Part shown: positions 34,374-43,742 of the stretch, in pieces
Numbering within the stretch: the stretch's first letter is position 1
Layout of the letters: each line of letters begins with the position of its first letter
NCBI GenBank assembly: GCA_900538555.1
Contig: UPYI01000008.1
Span: 62,001 to 126,000, forward strand
DNA: 64,000 bases
Source of the DNA: an uncultured Porphyromonadaceae bacterium
GTDB lineage: Bacteria > Bacteroidota > Bacteroidia > Bacteroidales > Barnesiellaceae
Direction of reading: 5' to 3'
Program-made: the position numbers and the translations under genes
The notes under the pieces: generated by a model
The model's database searches: none
Told to the model about the DNA's origin: nothing
The model's input: the letters and a program-made list of their open reading frames with translations, nothing else

Positions 34374-34664
34374 CAGTGCATCAGAATCTCTAATTACCCT
34401 CGCGACACCTCCGACGGACAAATACGAACGAAGTCCGTACCGCAAACCGATTACGATACAGACTTCTTTCTACTCGCCGATACCGGCGAAAGCAACCTAT
34501 AAAAACCTAAAAATACCAACACACGGGGTGGTCAAAATCAAGTTTGATGTCCCCCTTTAAGATGCATCATAATAGTCTGACCGACCATTATAACACACCG
34601 GTTATCCACATAAACTTCCTAAAACAGGTAACTGCCTGAAACAATCTTTATTACCCTAATACCC
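34374..34664. other. Non-coding stretch between helicase terminator and GH92 stop
   Basis: The gap between the helicase and GH92 stop codons is 373 bases. After the terminator I see no credible reading frame. A weak imperfect hairpin (ggggtggtcaaa with tttgatgtcccc, about 34527-34556) followed by ctttaag could contribute to ending transcription. Nothing else stands out. Confidence 0.5.
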
Positions 34665-36920
34665 TTAATTCATTTCAAACGAAGGCGGTATCGCGCTATC
34701 GTCGGATGCCCATTGCTTGTTCGGTCGTTTGCCCATGACCAGTTCCAACACACCACCGTTCATCACCTCGTCATGTCCGATCCACGAGCGGTTCCATTCT
34801 TGTCCGTTCAGCTTGGCAGACTGTATGAACTTATGATCCGGCGAATAGTTGCGGCAAACCACCTTAAACGTTTTTCCGTTGCTCAGATTCAATGCAGCCT
34901 CCTCAAATACGGGGCTTCCGATCACATACATCGGCAGACCCGGCGTTACCGGATAGAAACCGACCATGGAGAATACGACGAACGAAGTAAGTCCGCCACC
35001 GTCCTCGTCGCCCGGAATACCCATCAGATCGTTCCGGAACCATTGGGTCAGCAGATTACGCACACGTTTCTGCGTACGCCACGGCTCACCCGCATAGTTG
35101 TACAAGTAAGGAATGTGCATCGCCGGTTCGTTACCCATCGAGAATTGTCCCACGTTGCCGGTGTGATCGCCGAACTGGTGATGGAAATCGGGACGTCCTT
35201 TGCCCAGCGGCGTGCTGTACATCCGCTCCAATTCATCGACAAAAGCCTTCTTGCCTCCCATCATCTCCACCAGATCGCCTACGTTGTGAGGCACATCCCA
35301 GCGATATACCCAACCGTTGTTTTCATCGTATGCCTCACGAGCACCGATACCGCTGGAATAACGGTAGTCGAACGGCTGGATGAAATCGCCTTTGGCATCT
35401 TTGGGATGAAAAAAGCGGGTCTCCTTATTAAATACGGTATGATAGTTCAGACTGCGTTTCAAGAAATAATCGGCATCGGCACGATCGCCCAAGATACGGG
35501 CGATATTTCCTAAACACCATTCGTCGTAGACCGTACCGAGCGTAACGGCAACCGGCTGGCGTTTTTCCCAAGAGTGTACTTCGGGTACGGTTTCCGGTTC
35601 GCCCGGAGCCAATGCCGGATAGTACCCGTGTTCCTTATAAAAACGTTCGAGTTCTCCCGCCGGACGCGACGACCACGGTGCCAACGTCTTTTCGGTAATT
35701 CCCGCCTTGCACACTTCGTATGCCCGTTTCAGATCGAAGCTCCGCATTCCTTTCATATAAGCATCCAATACGGTGGCGACACCGTGGTTACAGTTCATCC
35801 GACGGCTGTCACCGTTGATTTCGGGGAATGTAGGCATCCAATGGTTATCCATCTGGTCTGCCATACGGATAAAGGAATTGATCATATCGCTCTCCTTTTC
35901 CGCCTCGATCAGCAGGCGCAACGGGTGAGTAGCCCGGTAAGTGTCCCAAATCCAATCGTCCACATAGAAAGGCAATCCTTCGTCTTCGTGGACTTTTCCG
36001 TCGTATGCGCTGAAATAGCGGCCGTCCTCCGAAATGCAGATCATGCGTTCGTAAGTGCGGTAAAGCGAAGTATAAAACACCGTTTTCTGGTCATCGTCAT
36101 CGCCTTTCACTGCGATCTTACCCAATGTCTCGTTCCACACATCCCGTCCGTTCCGGGCTACGGCATCGACATCGTAACCGGCTATTTCACGGCGCAGATT
36201 CTTTTCTGCCTGTTCCGCCGAAATAAACGAAACGCCGTAACGCAAATTCAACGACGACACCCCTTCGGGATATTGCAGGATATAGTAAGCGTTGCCGCCC
36301 CGGGTCACGCGGTCGTTCGTATCGATCACATCGCCTTTGTGCGTACCGATCTTCTCAGGCAACTGCTCGGTCTCCAAATAGATATACACCCGGGTGTTGT
36401 TACCCAGATGCTGATAACCGCTAACGCTCTTGCCGTCGGTCGATAACTCACCGTCGCGCGTATTGAATATAAGGTACGGACGGCGGCTTTTGTCGGCAAA
36501 TTCGATACTGTAAACGCCAGCTTGTGCCGACGGCGCGAACCGGGCATGAACGCCGAAGTCATCGAGATCGACACTATAATAATACGGTTTTACAATTTCG
36601 TTATCGTAGCCGTAGTCGATCACACTGCGGGCATCACGCACCTCGCCTTGAAACGGACTGAGATTGAAAGCGGAACTGCCGCGGTGGCTGGTAACCATCA
36701 CCGGCAAACCGTGTATCGTATTTCCCGTAAAGTTTTCCCGATCGGGATAGACCCGAAGCATGCTGTTGGGCAGATGCACCGTCGGATAAGTAGGCACAAG
36801 CAGATGACTGATATTTCCGATATACGGATTCACGTAATCGACCGGTTTGCGGCTGTCGGTACGACACGACATGAAGAGCAACGGCAACAAACACAGCCAA
36901 ACGAAAAGGGATCGTTTCAT
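34665..36920 (-). CDS. GH92 family alpha-mannosidase, probable lipoprotein
   Basis: A 751-residue protein with a signal sequence and possible lipobox (LLPLLFMSC). VDYVNPYIGN is the classic GH92 start, and TYPTVHLPNSMLRVYP is the first substrate block. GNEPAMHIPYLYNYAG lies at about 593-608 and the catalytic region GIPGDEDGGGLTSF at about 633-646. GH92 enzymes are calcium-dependent exo-alpha-mannosidases (mostly alpha-1,2 or 1,3) acting on N-glycans or mannan. The ATG at 36920 is preferred over an in-frame TTG three codons upstream because it begins the signal peptide (MKRSLFVWLCLL). It is divergent from the EEP/discoidin/GH130 genes, suggesting joint work on mannose-containing glycans. Confidence 0.93.
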   Translation of the reverse strand: MKRSLFVWLCLLPLLFMSCRTDSRKPVDYVNPYIGNISHLLVPTYPTVHLPNSMLRVYPDRENFTGNTIHGLPVMVTSHRGSSAFNLSPFQGEVRDARSVIDYGYDNEIVKPYYYSVDLDDFGVHARFAPSAQAGVYSIEFADKSRRPYLIFNTRDGELSTDGKSVSGYQHLGNNTRVYIYLETEQLPEKIGTHKGDVIDTNDRVTRGGNAYYILQYPEGVSSLNLRYGVSFISAEQAEKNLRREIAGYDVDAVARNGRDVWNETLGKIAVKGDDDDQKTVFYTSLYRTYERMICISEDGRYFSAYDGKVHEDEGLPFYVDDWIWDTYRATHPLRLLIEAEKESDMINSFIRMADQMDNHWMPTFPEINGDSRRMNCNHGVATVLDAYMKGMRSFDLKRAYEVCKAGITEKTLAPWSSRPAGELERFYKEHGYYPALAPGEPETVPEVHSWEKRQPVAVTLGTVYDEWCLGNIARILGDRADADYFLKRSLNYHTVFNKETRFFHPKDAKGDFIQPFDYRYSSGIGAREAYDENNGWVYRWDVPHNVGDLVEMMGGKKAFVDELERMYSTPLGKGRPDFHHQFGDHTGNVGQFSMGNEPAMHIPYLYNYAGEPWRTQKRVRNLLTQWFRNDLMGIPGDEDGGGLTSFVVFSMVGFYPVTPGLPMYVIGSPVFEEAALNLSNGKTFKVVCRNYSPDHKFIQSAKLNGQEWNRSWIGHDEVMNGGVLELVMGKRPNKQWASDDSAIPPSFEMN

Positions 36921-36974
36921 GATATTCAATGATTTTTAAATTAACTCTATCTTTCGGAAATATTCCGGCAAAGG

Positions 36975-37004
36975 CAAATATAAAATCAAAAAAACAAATT
37001 CAAA
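36975..37004 (-). promoter_or_regulatory. Promoter of the GH92 gene
   Basis: On the minus strand TTTG (37004-37001), an 18-base spacer and TATATTTG (36982-36975) match the consensus. The leader to the ATG would be about 50 bases. Confidence 0.55.
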
Positions 37005-37364
37005 AATAGGGTACGGCACAATATCCCCTTTGGCATACAATATTACTTTTATGTCGCGCTCGTTTACCACCGGCCGGTATCCGATCGAGCCGCGAAACGA
37101 ATCCGGACATCCCGATTTTTCGAAATCGGCAAGAGCCGCAGAACAAGACCACAGGCACATCGGCGCAATTCCCGACCTCCGAAGAAACGGGCAAAAAGTA
37201 AATCTGAATGACAAAAAAGTAAGCCTCGTTGCACTTTAATAAAATAGTACCCGAATGACGATTCACCATTCTTTAAAAACCGTTATCATTGCAGCGTAAA
37301 AACAACAAGCCGCCTCACCGCGACTTGTTCAATTAACGATTTTTAAACTTAAAATTTAATAGAC
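37005..37364. other. Intergenic region upstream of the divergent EEP gene
   Basis: The divergent gap is 444 bases in total. Beyond the GH92 promoter I find no reading frame with good coding character and no TAnnTTTG element for the plus-strand gene. The 45 bases before the ATG at 37365 are A/T-rich, as usual for leaders in this phylum. Confidence 0.45.
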
Positions 37365-38189
37365 ATGAAAACAAAAACGAATGCTTTCAGCCGGTTTGCA
37401 CTGGCGGCATGTTTCCTGCTCTCAGGATCGTTTATCTCCCCGATCGCCGCGCAAGAGGCTTCCGGAGACAATCAAGATGCCACAATCAAAATCATGACCT
37501 ACAACACCAAAAGCGGTAAACTCGCCGGAGGTATGGGCGAAATCTGCAACATCATCCGAGCCGAAGAGCCCGATTTCGCAGTCCTTCAAGAAATCGAACG
37601 GAACACTTCCGACAATCCGGGCGACATTCCCATGATCATGGCAGAAGAATTAGGTATGGATTATTACCTCTTCATCCATGCCAAGAACATCAAGGAAGGC
37701 GGCGATTACGGAAATGTCATCCTGTCGAAATATCCGATCCTCGATTACAGAACTTACAAGTTGGGACGCAAGGAAAACAACGACAACATCCGTTCGTTCG
37801 GTTTCATCCTCACGGAAAAAGAGGGTAAAAAATTCTATGTAGCCACTACGCTGCTCGACCATCAGGAGAGCGACGCTACCCGCGAAAACCAAGTGAAAGA
37901 ATTACTCCTGTTCGTTTCGTCTCTGGAATATCCCATCTTATTGGGCGGCGACATGAATTCCCGTCCCGGCTCCGCAATCATGGACAAACTGAAAGAAAAA
38001 TTCACAGTCGAATTCACCGGTGAAAACGCTCCGGCAACCGTTATCCCCGAAGAGGGCGAAGCATATACCTCCGACTGGATCATCTACTCTCCTGCCAACG
38101 CATTCAGCGTAGAATCGTACGAAGCTGTAACGAGCGCACAAGGCAAAGCCGAACACCTGCCGGTTGTCGCTACATACACTATTCACTAA
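37365..38189 (+). CDS. Secreted EEP-superfamily phosphoesterase (variant active site)
   Basis: The 274-residue protein has a signal peptide ending near FISPIAAQ. The endonuclease/exonuclease/phosphatase fold follows: IKIMTYNTKSG with the first asparagine, AVLQEIE with the metal-binding glutamate, LLGGDMNSRPGS with the Asp-x-Asn pair, and HLPVVATYTIH at the end. The usual SDH before the final histidine is AEH, and the expected THLD-like histidine segment reads TLLDHQE. Such proteins cleave phosphodiesters or phosphomonoesters. Substrates could be phospho-sugars, lipids or nucleic acid; position beside GH92, discoidin proteins and GH130 favours a phosphorylated glycan, which is inference. The discoidin gene starts 28 bases later. 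Confidence 0.85.
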   Translation: MKTKTNAFSRFALAACFLLSGSFISPIAAQEASGDNQDATIKIMTYNTKSGKLAGGMGEICNIIRAEEPDFAVLQEIERNTSDNPGDIPMIMAEELGMDYYLFIHAKNIKEGGDYGNVILSKYPILDYRTYKLGRKENNDNIRSFGFILTEKEGKKFYVATTLLDHQESDATRENQVKELLLFVSSLEYPILLGGDMNSRPGSAIMDKLKEKFTVEFTGENAPATVIPEEGEAYTSDWIIYSPANAFSVESYEAVTSAQGKAEHLPVVATYTIH

Positions 38190-38217
38190 CCAACTTATCC
38201 TTAAAGAAGCAAGCATT

Positions 38218-40944
38218 ATGAAAACGAAACATATACTCTTACCGCTTTTATGCGCCGCCGTTTCGCTTCCGTCGATGGCGGAATCGCAACTGATCAAGGC
38301 TCTTCCCGACAACGGGCTCGGCAAACAAAATATCAGCATCCATTCGTTCAGCAGCCAAACCAACAACAACGAAGGATGTTACAACCTGCTGTTCGACGAC
38401 GGCAATAGCAAATGGTGCGACAACCAGAATCAGGAACCGTGGGTAATCCTCGAACTGAACGATTACTACAAGATCGACCGTTTCGTATTCCGCGATGTAA
38501 AGACCAAAGAAAACGGGAACTACTTCAACATCGACGAATACCGCGTACTCGTCAGCACGACAGGCACGGAAGATGCCGATTTCACCGAAATTCTGCACAA
38601 GACCGGACAGAAAGATCTGAATGTAAAAGATGAAACATTGGCAGAACCCGTAGAAGCCCGCTACGTCAAATTCATACCGAAACGGGGCGAAGGCGACAAT
38701 GCCATCCGTATCTACGGTATCGACCTCTACGGCAGCTATTCGCGTCCGGTAGACCGGGGCGAGCTGATCAGTGTCGGCAAAACCGTCATGAAATTCTACG
38801 ATGCGGTGAACCAACGCGAAAGCGCAATCAATATTCTGGACGGCAACACGACCAACAAAAGCAACAAATGGTGTTTCCACCGTGCCGGAGAAGGTGACCC
38901 GCTGAAATATATCGTAATCGACCTTGAAAAGACCTACGAAATCAACAAGTTCGCCATCTACGATTGCAAAACTCTCGAACCCGACGACAACATTACCGGC
39001 TGCAACATCTACGTCAGCGAAACCGCGCCCAGTCTGGAACTGATCGGTAATGCCGGCGACGAGAATACCTGCTGGACGGAAGTGGTAAACTCTAACGACG
39101 AAGGCGGCGTAAACGTAAAAGAATATGCGTTGTCCGCACCTGCGAAAGGTCGCTATGTCAAACTGGTAATCCCGCGCGATAAAACGACCGGTACGGTACG
39201 TCTCTTCCAATTCGAAGTGTACGGAACGGAAGTAGCTATCGAAAGCAACAACGCCAACCTCGCTTCGTTGAGCGTTCCGGGTCACGTCATGTCGCCGCTC
39301 TTCACACAAGAGAATACCGACTATACGATCGACGTAAAGAAAGAAGTTGAAAAGATCACGATCGAAGCCAGCGCATTCAGCGAGAATGCCACAATCGAAG
39401 GAACCGGCGAAAAGAGCCTGTCGATCGGAACCAATACATTCGCCGTTACAGTTACTGCCGAAGACGGTGAAACACAAAAGACTTACAACCTGACCATCAA
39501 CCGGGCTGCCCTTTCCGATATCGCCAAGCTGAAAAGCCTGCGCGTAAGTGCCGGTCTCATGTTGCCCAAATTCAACGAGAACACCTACGAATACGAAGTG
39601 GATGTACGCGGCGATGTCGATGAACTCGAAATCCTTGCCGAAGCCGGAAATGGTGCGACGGTAGAAGGCGCCGGAGTGAGAACGGTGGACAACCCCGAAC
39701 GATATTTCCGCGTAAATGCCGTTGCTGAAAACGGAAATACGCAAACGTACACGATCAAGGTGCTCAAAGCCCCGAAAAACCTGATCAGCGCATCCGACGA
39801 TCAAGGTCGCGGCAAACGGATTGTCACGATCCATTCGTACAGCGAAAAAGCCAGCGACAACGAAAGCCCCTATAAACTGCTCCTGCCCGAACGCAAAACC
39901 TACTCAGGCAACACGAGCATGAAATGGTGCGACAACAAAAACGGCGACCGCAGCCAGTCGTGGGTCATCTTCTCGTTGGCTGAAATGTACAAGGTTTACC
40001 AAATCGGATTCCGCGACGGATACTTGGTAGAAAATGTCAAGAATACGACCGACTATCACATTTATGTCAGCACGACCGGTACGGAAGATGCCGACTTCAC
40101 CGAAGTTGCCAGCGCTACGAACGTAGGCGACCTGAGCACGAAAGTAGCTACGTTCGAGCCCGTAGACGCCCGTTACATCAAATTGGTGGTAACCAAAGGC
40201 TCTAACGCCGTATGGATGTACGGTGTGGACATCTACGGTACGCTTTCCGAAAACAAAATCGAACGCGGCGACTTGGTCAGCGTCGGTAAAACGATCATCA
40301 ACCATCCCTACCGTTGGAGCGACCGCGAAACGGCAGCCAACCTGATCGACGGTGAAAACGCCCACTGGGCATTCAATAAAGCCGACGGCGACGGTGTGGT
40401 GGAAATCGACCTCGAAGCCGAATACGACATCTATAAGTTCGTGCTCGAAGAGGGACAGGATTACACGTACGGCTACCGTGTAGACGTGAAAAAAGAGTTC
40501 ACTGACGATTGGCAGGAGGTTGTGAACCGGCAATTCGATACGGACGACAACCACCTCGACCGCAAAGAGGCAGTGCTCGACCAAAGCGTAAGCGCCCGTT
40601 ATGTACGTCTGACCTTACCGAACAATTGGGTGATCGGTTGGAGCCGCGTACGGAAATTCGAAGTGTACGGCACGCAAGGCGACCCGACCGGCATCGAATC
40701 TGAAAAACAAGCACCGGCAGAAGCCCGCATCTACCCGAACCCGGTAATGCAAGGTTCCGCACTCCATATCGACAATGTCGGCGAATGCGTAATCCGTATC
40801 TTCTCGATGCAAGGCGCATTGGTTCTGCAACAGGCTGCTTACGGACAAGCGGAAATCGCTACCGGCAACCTGTCGAAAGGCACCTACCTCTTGCAAGTTG
40901 TTGAGCCGAACGGAATCAAACAAAGCAAGATGGTTGTAAGATAA
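38218..40944 (+). CDS. Secreted protein with four discoidin domains, two cadherin-like domains and a C-terminal sorting-like domain
   Basis: The 908-residue protein has a signal peptide (MKTKHILLPLLCAAVSLPSMA). Four F5/8C (discoidin) modules lie at about 20-170, 171-337, 520-680 and 681-820. Typical pieces are KWCDNQNQEPWVILELN, ARYVKFIPKRG and FQFEVYGT. Two cadherin-like beta-sandwich modules sit between them (about 339-430 and 431-515; LASLSVPG..., DYTIDVKKEVEKITIEA). The end from about 830 (ARIYPNPVMQGSALHI ... SMQGALVLQ ... GTYLLQVVEP ... KMVVR) is a T9SS type A-like sorting domain. No catalytic domain is visible, so it is probably a glycan-binding surface protein. The start at 38218 follows the EEP stop by 28 bases; discoidin modules 1-2 and 3-4 form two paralogous pairs. 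Confidence 0.88.
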   Translation: MKTKHILLPLLCAAVSLPSMAESQLIKALPDNGLGKQNISIHSFSSQTNNNEGCYNLLFDDGNSKWCDNQNQEPWVILELNDYYKIDRFVFRDVKTKENGNYFNIDEYRVLVSTTGTEDADFTEILHKTGQKDLNVKDETLAEPVEARYVKFIPKRGEGDNAIRIYGIDLYGSYSRPVDRGELISVGKTVMKFYDAVNQRESAINILDGNTTNKSNKWCFHRAGEGDPLKYIVIDLEKTYEINKFAIYDCKTLEPDDNITGCNIYVSETAPSLELIGNAGDENTCWTEVVNSNDEGGVNVKEYALSAPAKGRYVKLVIPRDKTTGTVRLFQFEVYGTEVAIESNNANLASLSVPGHVMSPLFTQENTDYTIDVKKEVEKITIEASAFSENATIEGTGEKSLSIGTNTFAVTVTAEDGETQKTYNLTINRAALSDIAKLKSLRVSAGLMLPKFNENTYEYEVDVRGDVDELEILAEAGNGATVEGAGVRTVDNPERYFRVNAVAENGNTQTYTIKVLKAPKNLISASDDQGRGKRIVTIHSYSEKASDNESPYKLLLPERKTYSGNTSMKWCDNKNGDRSQSWVIFSLAEMYKVYQIGFRDGYLVENVKNTTDYHIYVSTTGTEDADFTEVASATNVGDLSTKVATFEPVDARYIKLVVTKGSNAVWMYGVDIYGTLSENKIERGDLVSVGKTIINHPYRWSDRETAANLIDGENAHWAFNKADGDGVVEIDLEAEYDIYKFVLEEGQDYTYGYRVDVKKEFTDDWQEVVNRQFDTDDNHLDRKEAVLDQSVSARYVRLTLPNNWVIGWSRVRKFEVYGTQGDPTGIESEKQAPAEARIYPNPVMQGSALHIDNVGECVIRIFSMQGALVLQQAAYGQAEIATGNLSKGTYLLQVVEPNGIKQSKMVVR

Positions 40945-41042
40945 ACAACCTGCCGAAAGCAGAATCTTTCAAGGCAAGACCTTGTACGGACGATGCCGAA
41001 GCACAACGTTTATTATAAAATTAAACATAACATACTGATAAT

Positions 41043-41086
41043 GAGGGGGGGGGGTAATTCAACAAGTTGAATCGCTCCTCCCTTTC
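41043..41086 (+). terminator. Poly-G hairpin between the two discoidin genes
   Basis: Ten consecutive G residues (41045-41054) pair imperfectly with ctcctccc, and inside this attcaac/gttgaat forms a perfect 7-bp stem. ctttct follows. It may act as a weak terminator or attenuator inside the operon. Confidence 0.5.
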
Positions 41087-41151
41087 TGTAAATTCAGTCA
41101 GGTACGATTTTTCCCAGAATCCCTTTATTACAAACTTTATACATCAACATC

Positions 41152-42474
41152 ATGAAGAAAACAGCTCTTCTTTGCCTGATAGGCGGACTATGCTCCTCTT
41201 ACGCGACAGCATCCGACATCATCAGCGCCATGCCATTGGACGAACTCGGCAAACAGCCGGTATCCATCCACTCTTACAGCGCCAGTTCCAATTCGGAAGA
41301 ACGTGCGCTCAACGTGCTCTACAATCCCGAAACCGACAAACAGAAATGGTGCGATAACAAACGGCTGTTTCCGTGGGTCGTATTCGACCTTACCCACATC
41401 TACACCGTGGACAAAGTGACCTTCCGGGACGTACACCCTTACGAAAGTAAATTCGCAAATGTTCCGGAATACTGGGTATATGTATCGACCGAAGAACCCG
41501 CTGCCTGCAACTGGATAGAGGTAGCCCATAAAAAAGAGGGCGGATCGTTAGACGTAAAAGAGATCACATTCGACCCGATCGAGGCACGCTATGTGAAACT
41601 GAAACTGTCGCGCGGCACGACCGACAACGGGGCACGCGACAACGCCATCCGCATCTATGGGGTGGACATCTACGGTACATTCTCGCGCGAAGTAGACCGG
41701 GGCGATCTGGTCAGCGTCGGCAAAACGATCTATGCCCATTACACCATCAACAAAAACTCCACACGGTTTGCCGAAGGCCCGTTCAATATGATCGACGGCA
41801 ATATGATCAACAACCAAAGCAAATGGTATTTCAAAGACCTTAGCGCCACCGACAGCGTATGCTGGACTATCATCGACTTGGAAAACAGCTACGACATCGA
41901 ACGCTTCAAACTCTACGATGCCAAAACGCTGGAACCCTCTGCTCCGAATATCGCCGGGTACAACGTGTATGTGAGCGAAACCATGCCCGAACTCTCTTTG
42001 ATAAGCGGCGGCAAAGACAACAACACCTGCTGGCACAAAGCCGTAGATGCCTATGCGCAAAACCGGCTGGAAGAGAATATCAAGACCGACGAGGTTTCCG
42101 ACTGCCGCGGACGTTATGTAAAATTGGAAATCCCCCTTTCGCGCACAAACAGCGACAAGAAAGTACGGATCTTCCAGTTCGAAGTGTATGGCAAACAAAC
42201 CGGAGCGACGAATGTAAACACTGTCGAATCGGCTCAACCGCAGGCTGTCGTTTATCCCAACCGGATACAGCAGGGTGAAACATTCCGGGTACAAACCGGA
42301 AACGGAAGCGGTACGATAAAAATCTATTCCGACAAAGGAACGTTGTGTGCCGAATATCCTTTCTCCGACACACAAACCCGAATCGCCTCGACCGGTATGC
42401 CTGCCGGCACCTATATCGTGCAAGTGACCGGCGAAGGGAAAAACATCGCTTCCGCATCACTTATAATAAAATAA
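41152..42474 (+). CDS. Secreted two-discoidin protein with C-terminal sorting-like domain
   Basis: The 440-residue protein starts with a signal peptide (MKKTALLCLIGGLCSSYATA). Two F5/8C modules (about 20-180 and 181-345) have the same order and phrases as the neighbouring genes: LGKQPVSIHSYSAS, KWCDNKRLFPWVVFDL, DRGDLVSVGKTI, and GRYVKLEIPLSR. A type A-like C-terminal domain starts near residue 360 (AVVYPNRIQQGETFRVQT ... GTYIVQVTGEGK ... LIIK). No enzyme domain is visible. It is likely a surface carbohydrate-binding protein working with the EEP enzyme 43 bases downstream. Confidence 0.88.
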   Translation: MKKTALLCLIGGLCSSYATASDIISAMPLDELGKQPVSIHSYSASSNSEERALNVLYNPETDKQKWCDNKRLFPWVVFDLTHIYTVDKVTFRDVHPYESKFANVPEYWVYVSTEEPAACNWIEVAHKKEGGSLDVKEITFDPIEARYVKLKLSRGTTDNGARDNAIRIYGVDIYGTFSREVDRGDLVSVGKTIYAHYTINKNSTRFAEGPFNMIDGNMINNQSKWYFKDLSATDSVCWTIIDLENSYDIERFKLYDAKTLEPSAPNIAGYNVYVSETMPELSLISGGKDNNTCWHKAVDAYAQNRLEENIKTDEVSDCRGRYVKLEIPLSRTNSDKKVRIFQFEVYGKQTGATNVNTVESAQPQAVVYPNRIQQGETFRVQTGNGSGTIKIYSDKGTLCAEYPFSDTQTRIASTGMPAGTYIVQVTGEGKNIASASLIIK

Positions 42475-42517
42475 TAACCTGCAAGCCGGGACAAACGTCA
42501 CTTAAAACATTCAGAAT

Positions 42518-43468
42518 ATGAAAAAGACAAATATTATCCGCTATATCATCGCATCGGTCGTATTGTCGGCAAGCTGCCTGCAAATGCAAGCTGCCGAAGA
42601 CGAACTGGTCGTTTCATCGTTCAACGTGCGCAACGACACCAACACCTCCGATGCCGCCGCCGGAAACGGTTGGAGCAAACGCTACCCGCACATCGCCAAC
42701 ATGATCCTGTTCCACGATCTGGACATTATCGGCACACAAGAATGCGTAGAACACCAAGTACAGAACTTGCTGAGCTGTATGCCCGGCTACAACTACATCG
42801 GCGTAGGTCGGAACGACGGAGGCACGTCGGGCGAGTACTCGGCGATCTTCTACAAAGAAGATAAGTTCGAATTGATCGACACTGGCAACTTCTGGCTGTC
42901 CGATACACCCGACGTACCCGGGAAAGGCTGGGATGCCGACCAGACCCGAATCTGTACATGGGGACATTTCAGAGTGATTTCCACCGGGTTCGAATTCTTC
43001 TTTTTCAACCTGCACTTAGACCACAGAGGAGCCAACAGCCGTATTTACAGTGCTGAATTGGTATTGTACAAAATCGAAGAACTGGCAAAGAACCAACCGG
43101 TAATCGTCACCGGCGATTTCAACCTGACCCAGTTCAGCGACAGCTATAAAGTGCTGGAAGAATCGTGCATCGTAAAAGACAGCTACAATCTGGCTGGAAT
43201 CCGCTACGCACCGAACGGCACCATGTCCGACTTCAACATCAACAATACCACCATCGGGCGTATCGACCACATCTTCGTAACCCCCGACCAACTGGAAGTG
43301 AAACGCTACGGAATCCTTACCGACAACTATTGGGACGATCCGAACGAAGGACAAGAGGGCACGACTTCGGGCAATTTCCCGGAGAATATCGAATACAAAG
43401 AGACAAAAGCCCGCACACTCTCCGACCATTTCCCGGTAGTATCCGTTCTGAAATACGAAGTGGAATAA
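42518..43468 (+). CDS. Secreted EEP-superfamily phosphoesterase (complete active site)
   Basis: A 316-residue protein with a signal peptide (IIRYIIASVVLSASCLQMQA). All the hallmarks of the endonuclease/exonuclease/phosphatase fold are present: VVSSFNVRNDT (Asn), DIIGTQECVEHQ (Glu), NLHLDHRGANSR (His), VIVTGDFNLTQ (Asp, Asn), GRIDHIFVTP (Asp) and LSDHFPVVSVL (Asp-His). The DHRG and GRIDHIF pieces match the group often annotated as secreted endonuclease/phosphatase in gut Bacteroidota. It lies 43 bases after a discoidin gene. The substrate is unknown. Confidence 0.9.
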   Translation: MKKTNIIRYIIASVVLSASCLQMQAAEDELVVSSFNVRNDTNTSDAAAGNGWSKRYPHIANMILFHDLDIIGTQECVEHQVQNLLSCMPGYNYIGVGRNDGGTSGEYSAIFYKEDKFELIDTGNFWLSDTPDVPGKGWDADQTRICTWGHFRVISTGFEFFFFNLHLDHRGANSRIYSAELVLYKIEELAKNQPVIVTGDFNLTQFSDSYKVLEESCIVKDSYNLAGIRYAPNGTMSDFNINNTTIGRIDHIFVTPDQLEVKRYGILTDNYWDDPNEGQEGTTSGNFPENIEYKETKARTLSDHFPVVSVLKYEVE

Positions 43469-43492
43469 CCGATTTCTATCAGAAGACAAACC

Positions 43493-43529
43493 AAGAGCGG
43501 CTCGGAATCGATTCCGAGCCGCTCTTTTT
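43493..43529 (+). terminator. Perfect 34-bp palindromic terminator after the second EEP gene
   Basis: Positions 43493-43526 form a perfect inverted repeat centred on ggaatcgattcc with arms aagagcggctc/gagccgctctt. A T-run continues to 43529. It separates the EEP gene from the promoter of the GH130 fusion gene. Confidence 0.88.
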
Positions 43530-43636
43530 ATAACAGCTTTCCCCTCTCAGGCAAAAGCATTTGCTCCGAAAAAGTTAAGATTTCTGCCGAAATAGTTCAA
43601 TCGCCTGCTATCGCGCCATAAAGCCGCATGACATGC

Positions 43637-43667
43637 TTTGAAGAATATATCCGTATCCCTATCTTTG
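43637..43667 (+). promoter_or_regulatory. Promoter of the GH130-discoidin gene
   Basis: TTTG at 43637-43640, a 19-base spacer and TATCTTTG at 43660-43667 match the Bacteroidota consensus exactly. The leader to the ATG at 43743 is about 70 bases. Confidence 0.7.
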
Positions 43668-43742
43668 CAAAGGATGTCCGATCGAGACTGACTATGACGA
43701 GAAAACAAATCATATTATAACTCCTAAAAAAATAAACAAAAC

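Noticed and set aside
38248..39834. 528-codon minus-strand frame inside the discoidin gene
   Set aside because: Same reason: antisense of a repetitive beta-rich protein, no domain recognisable.
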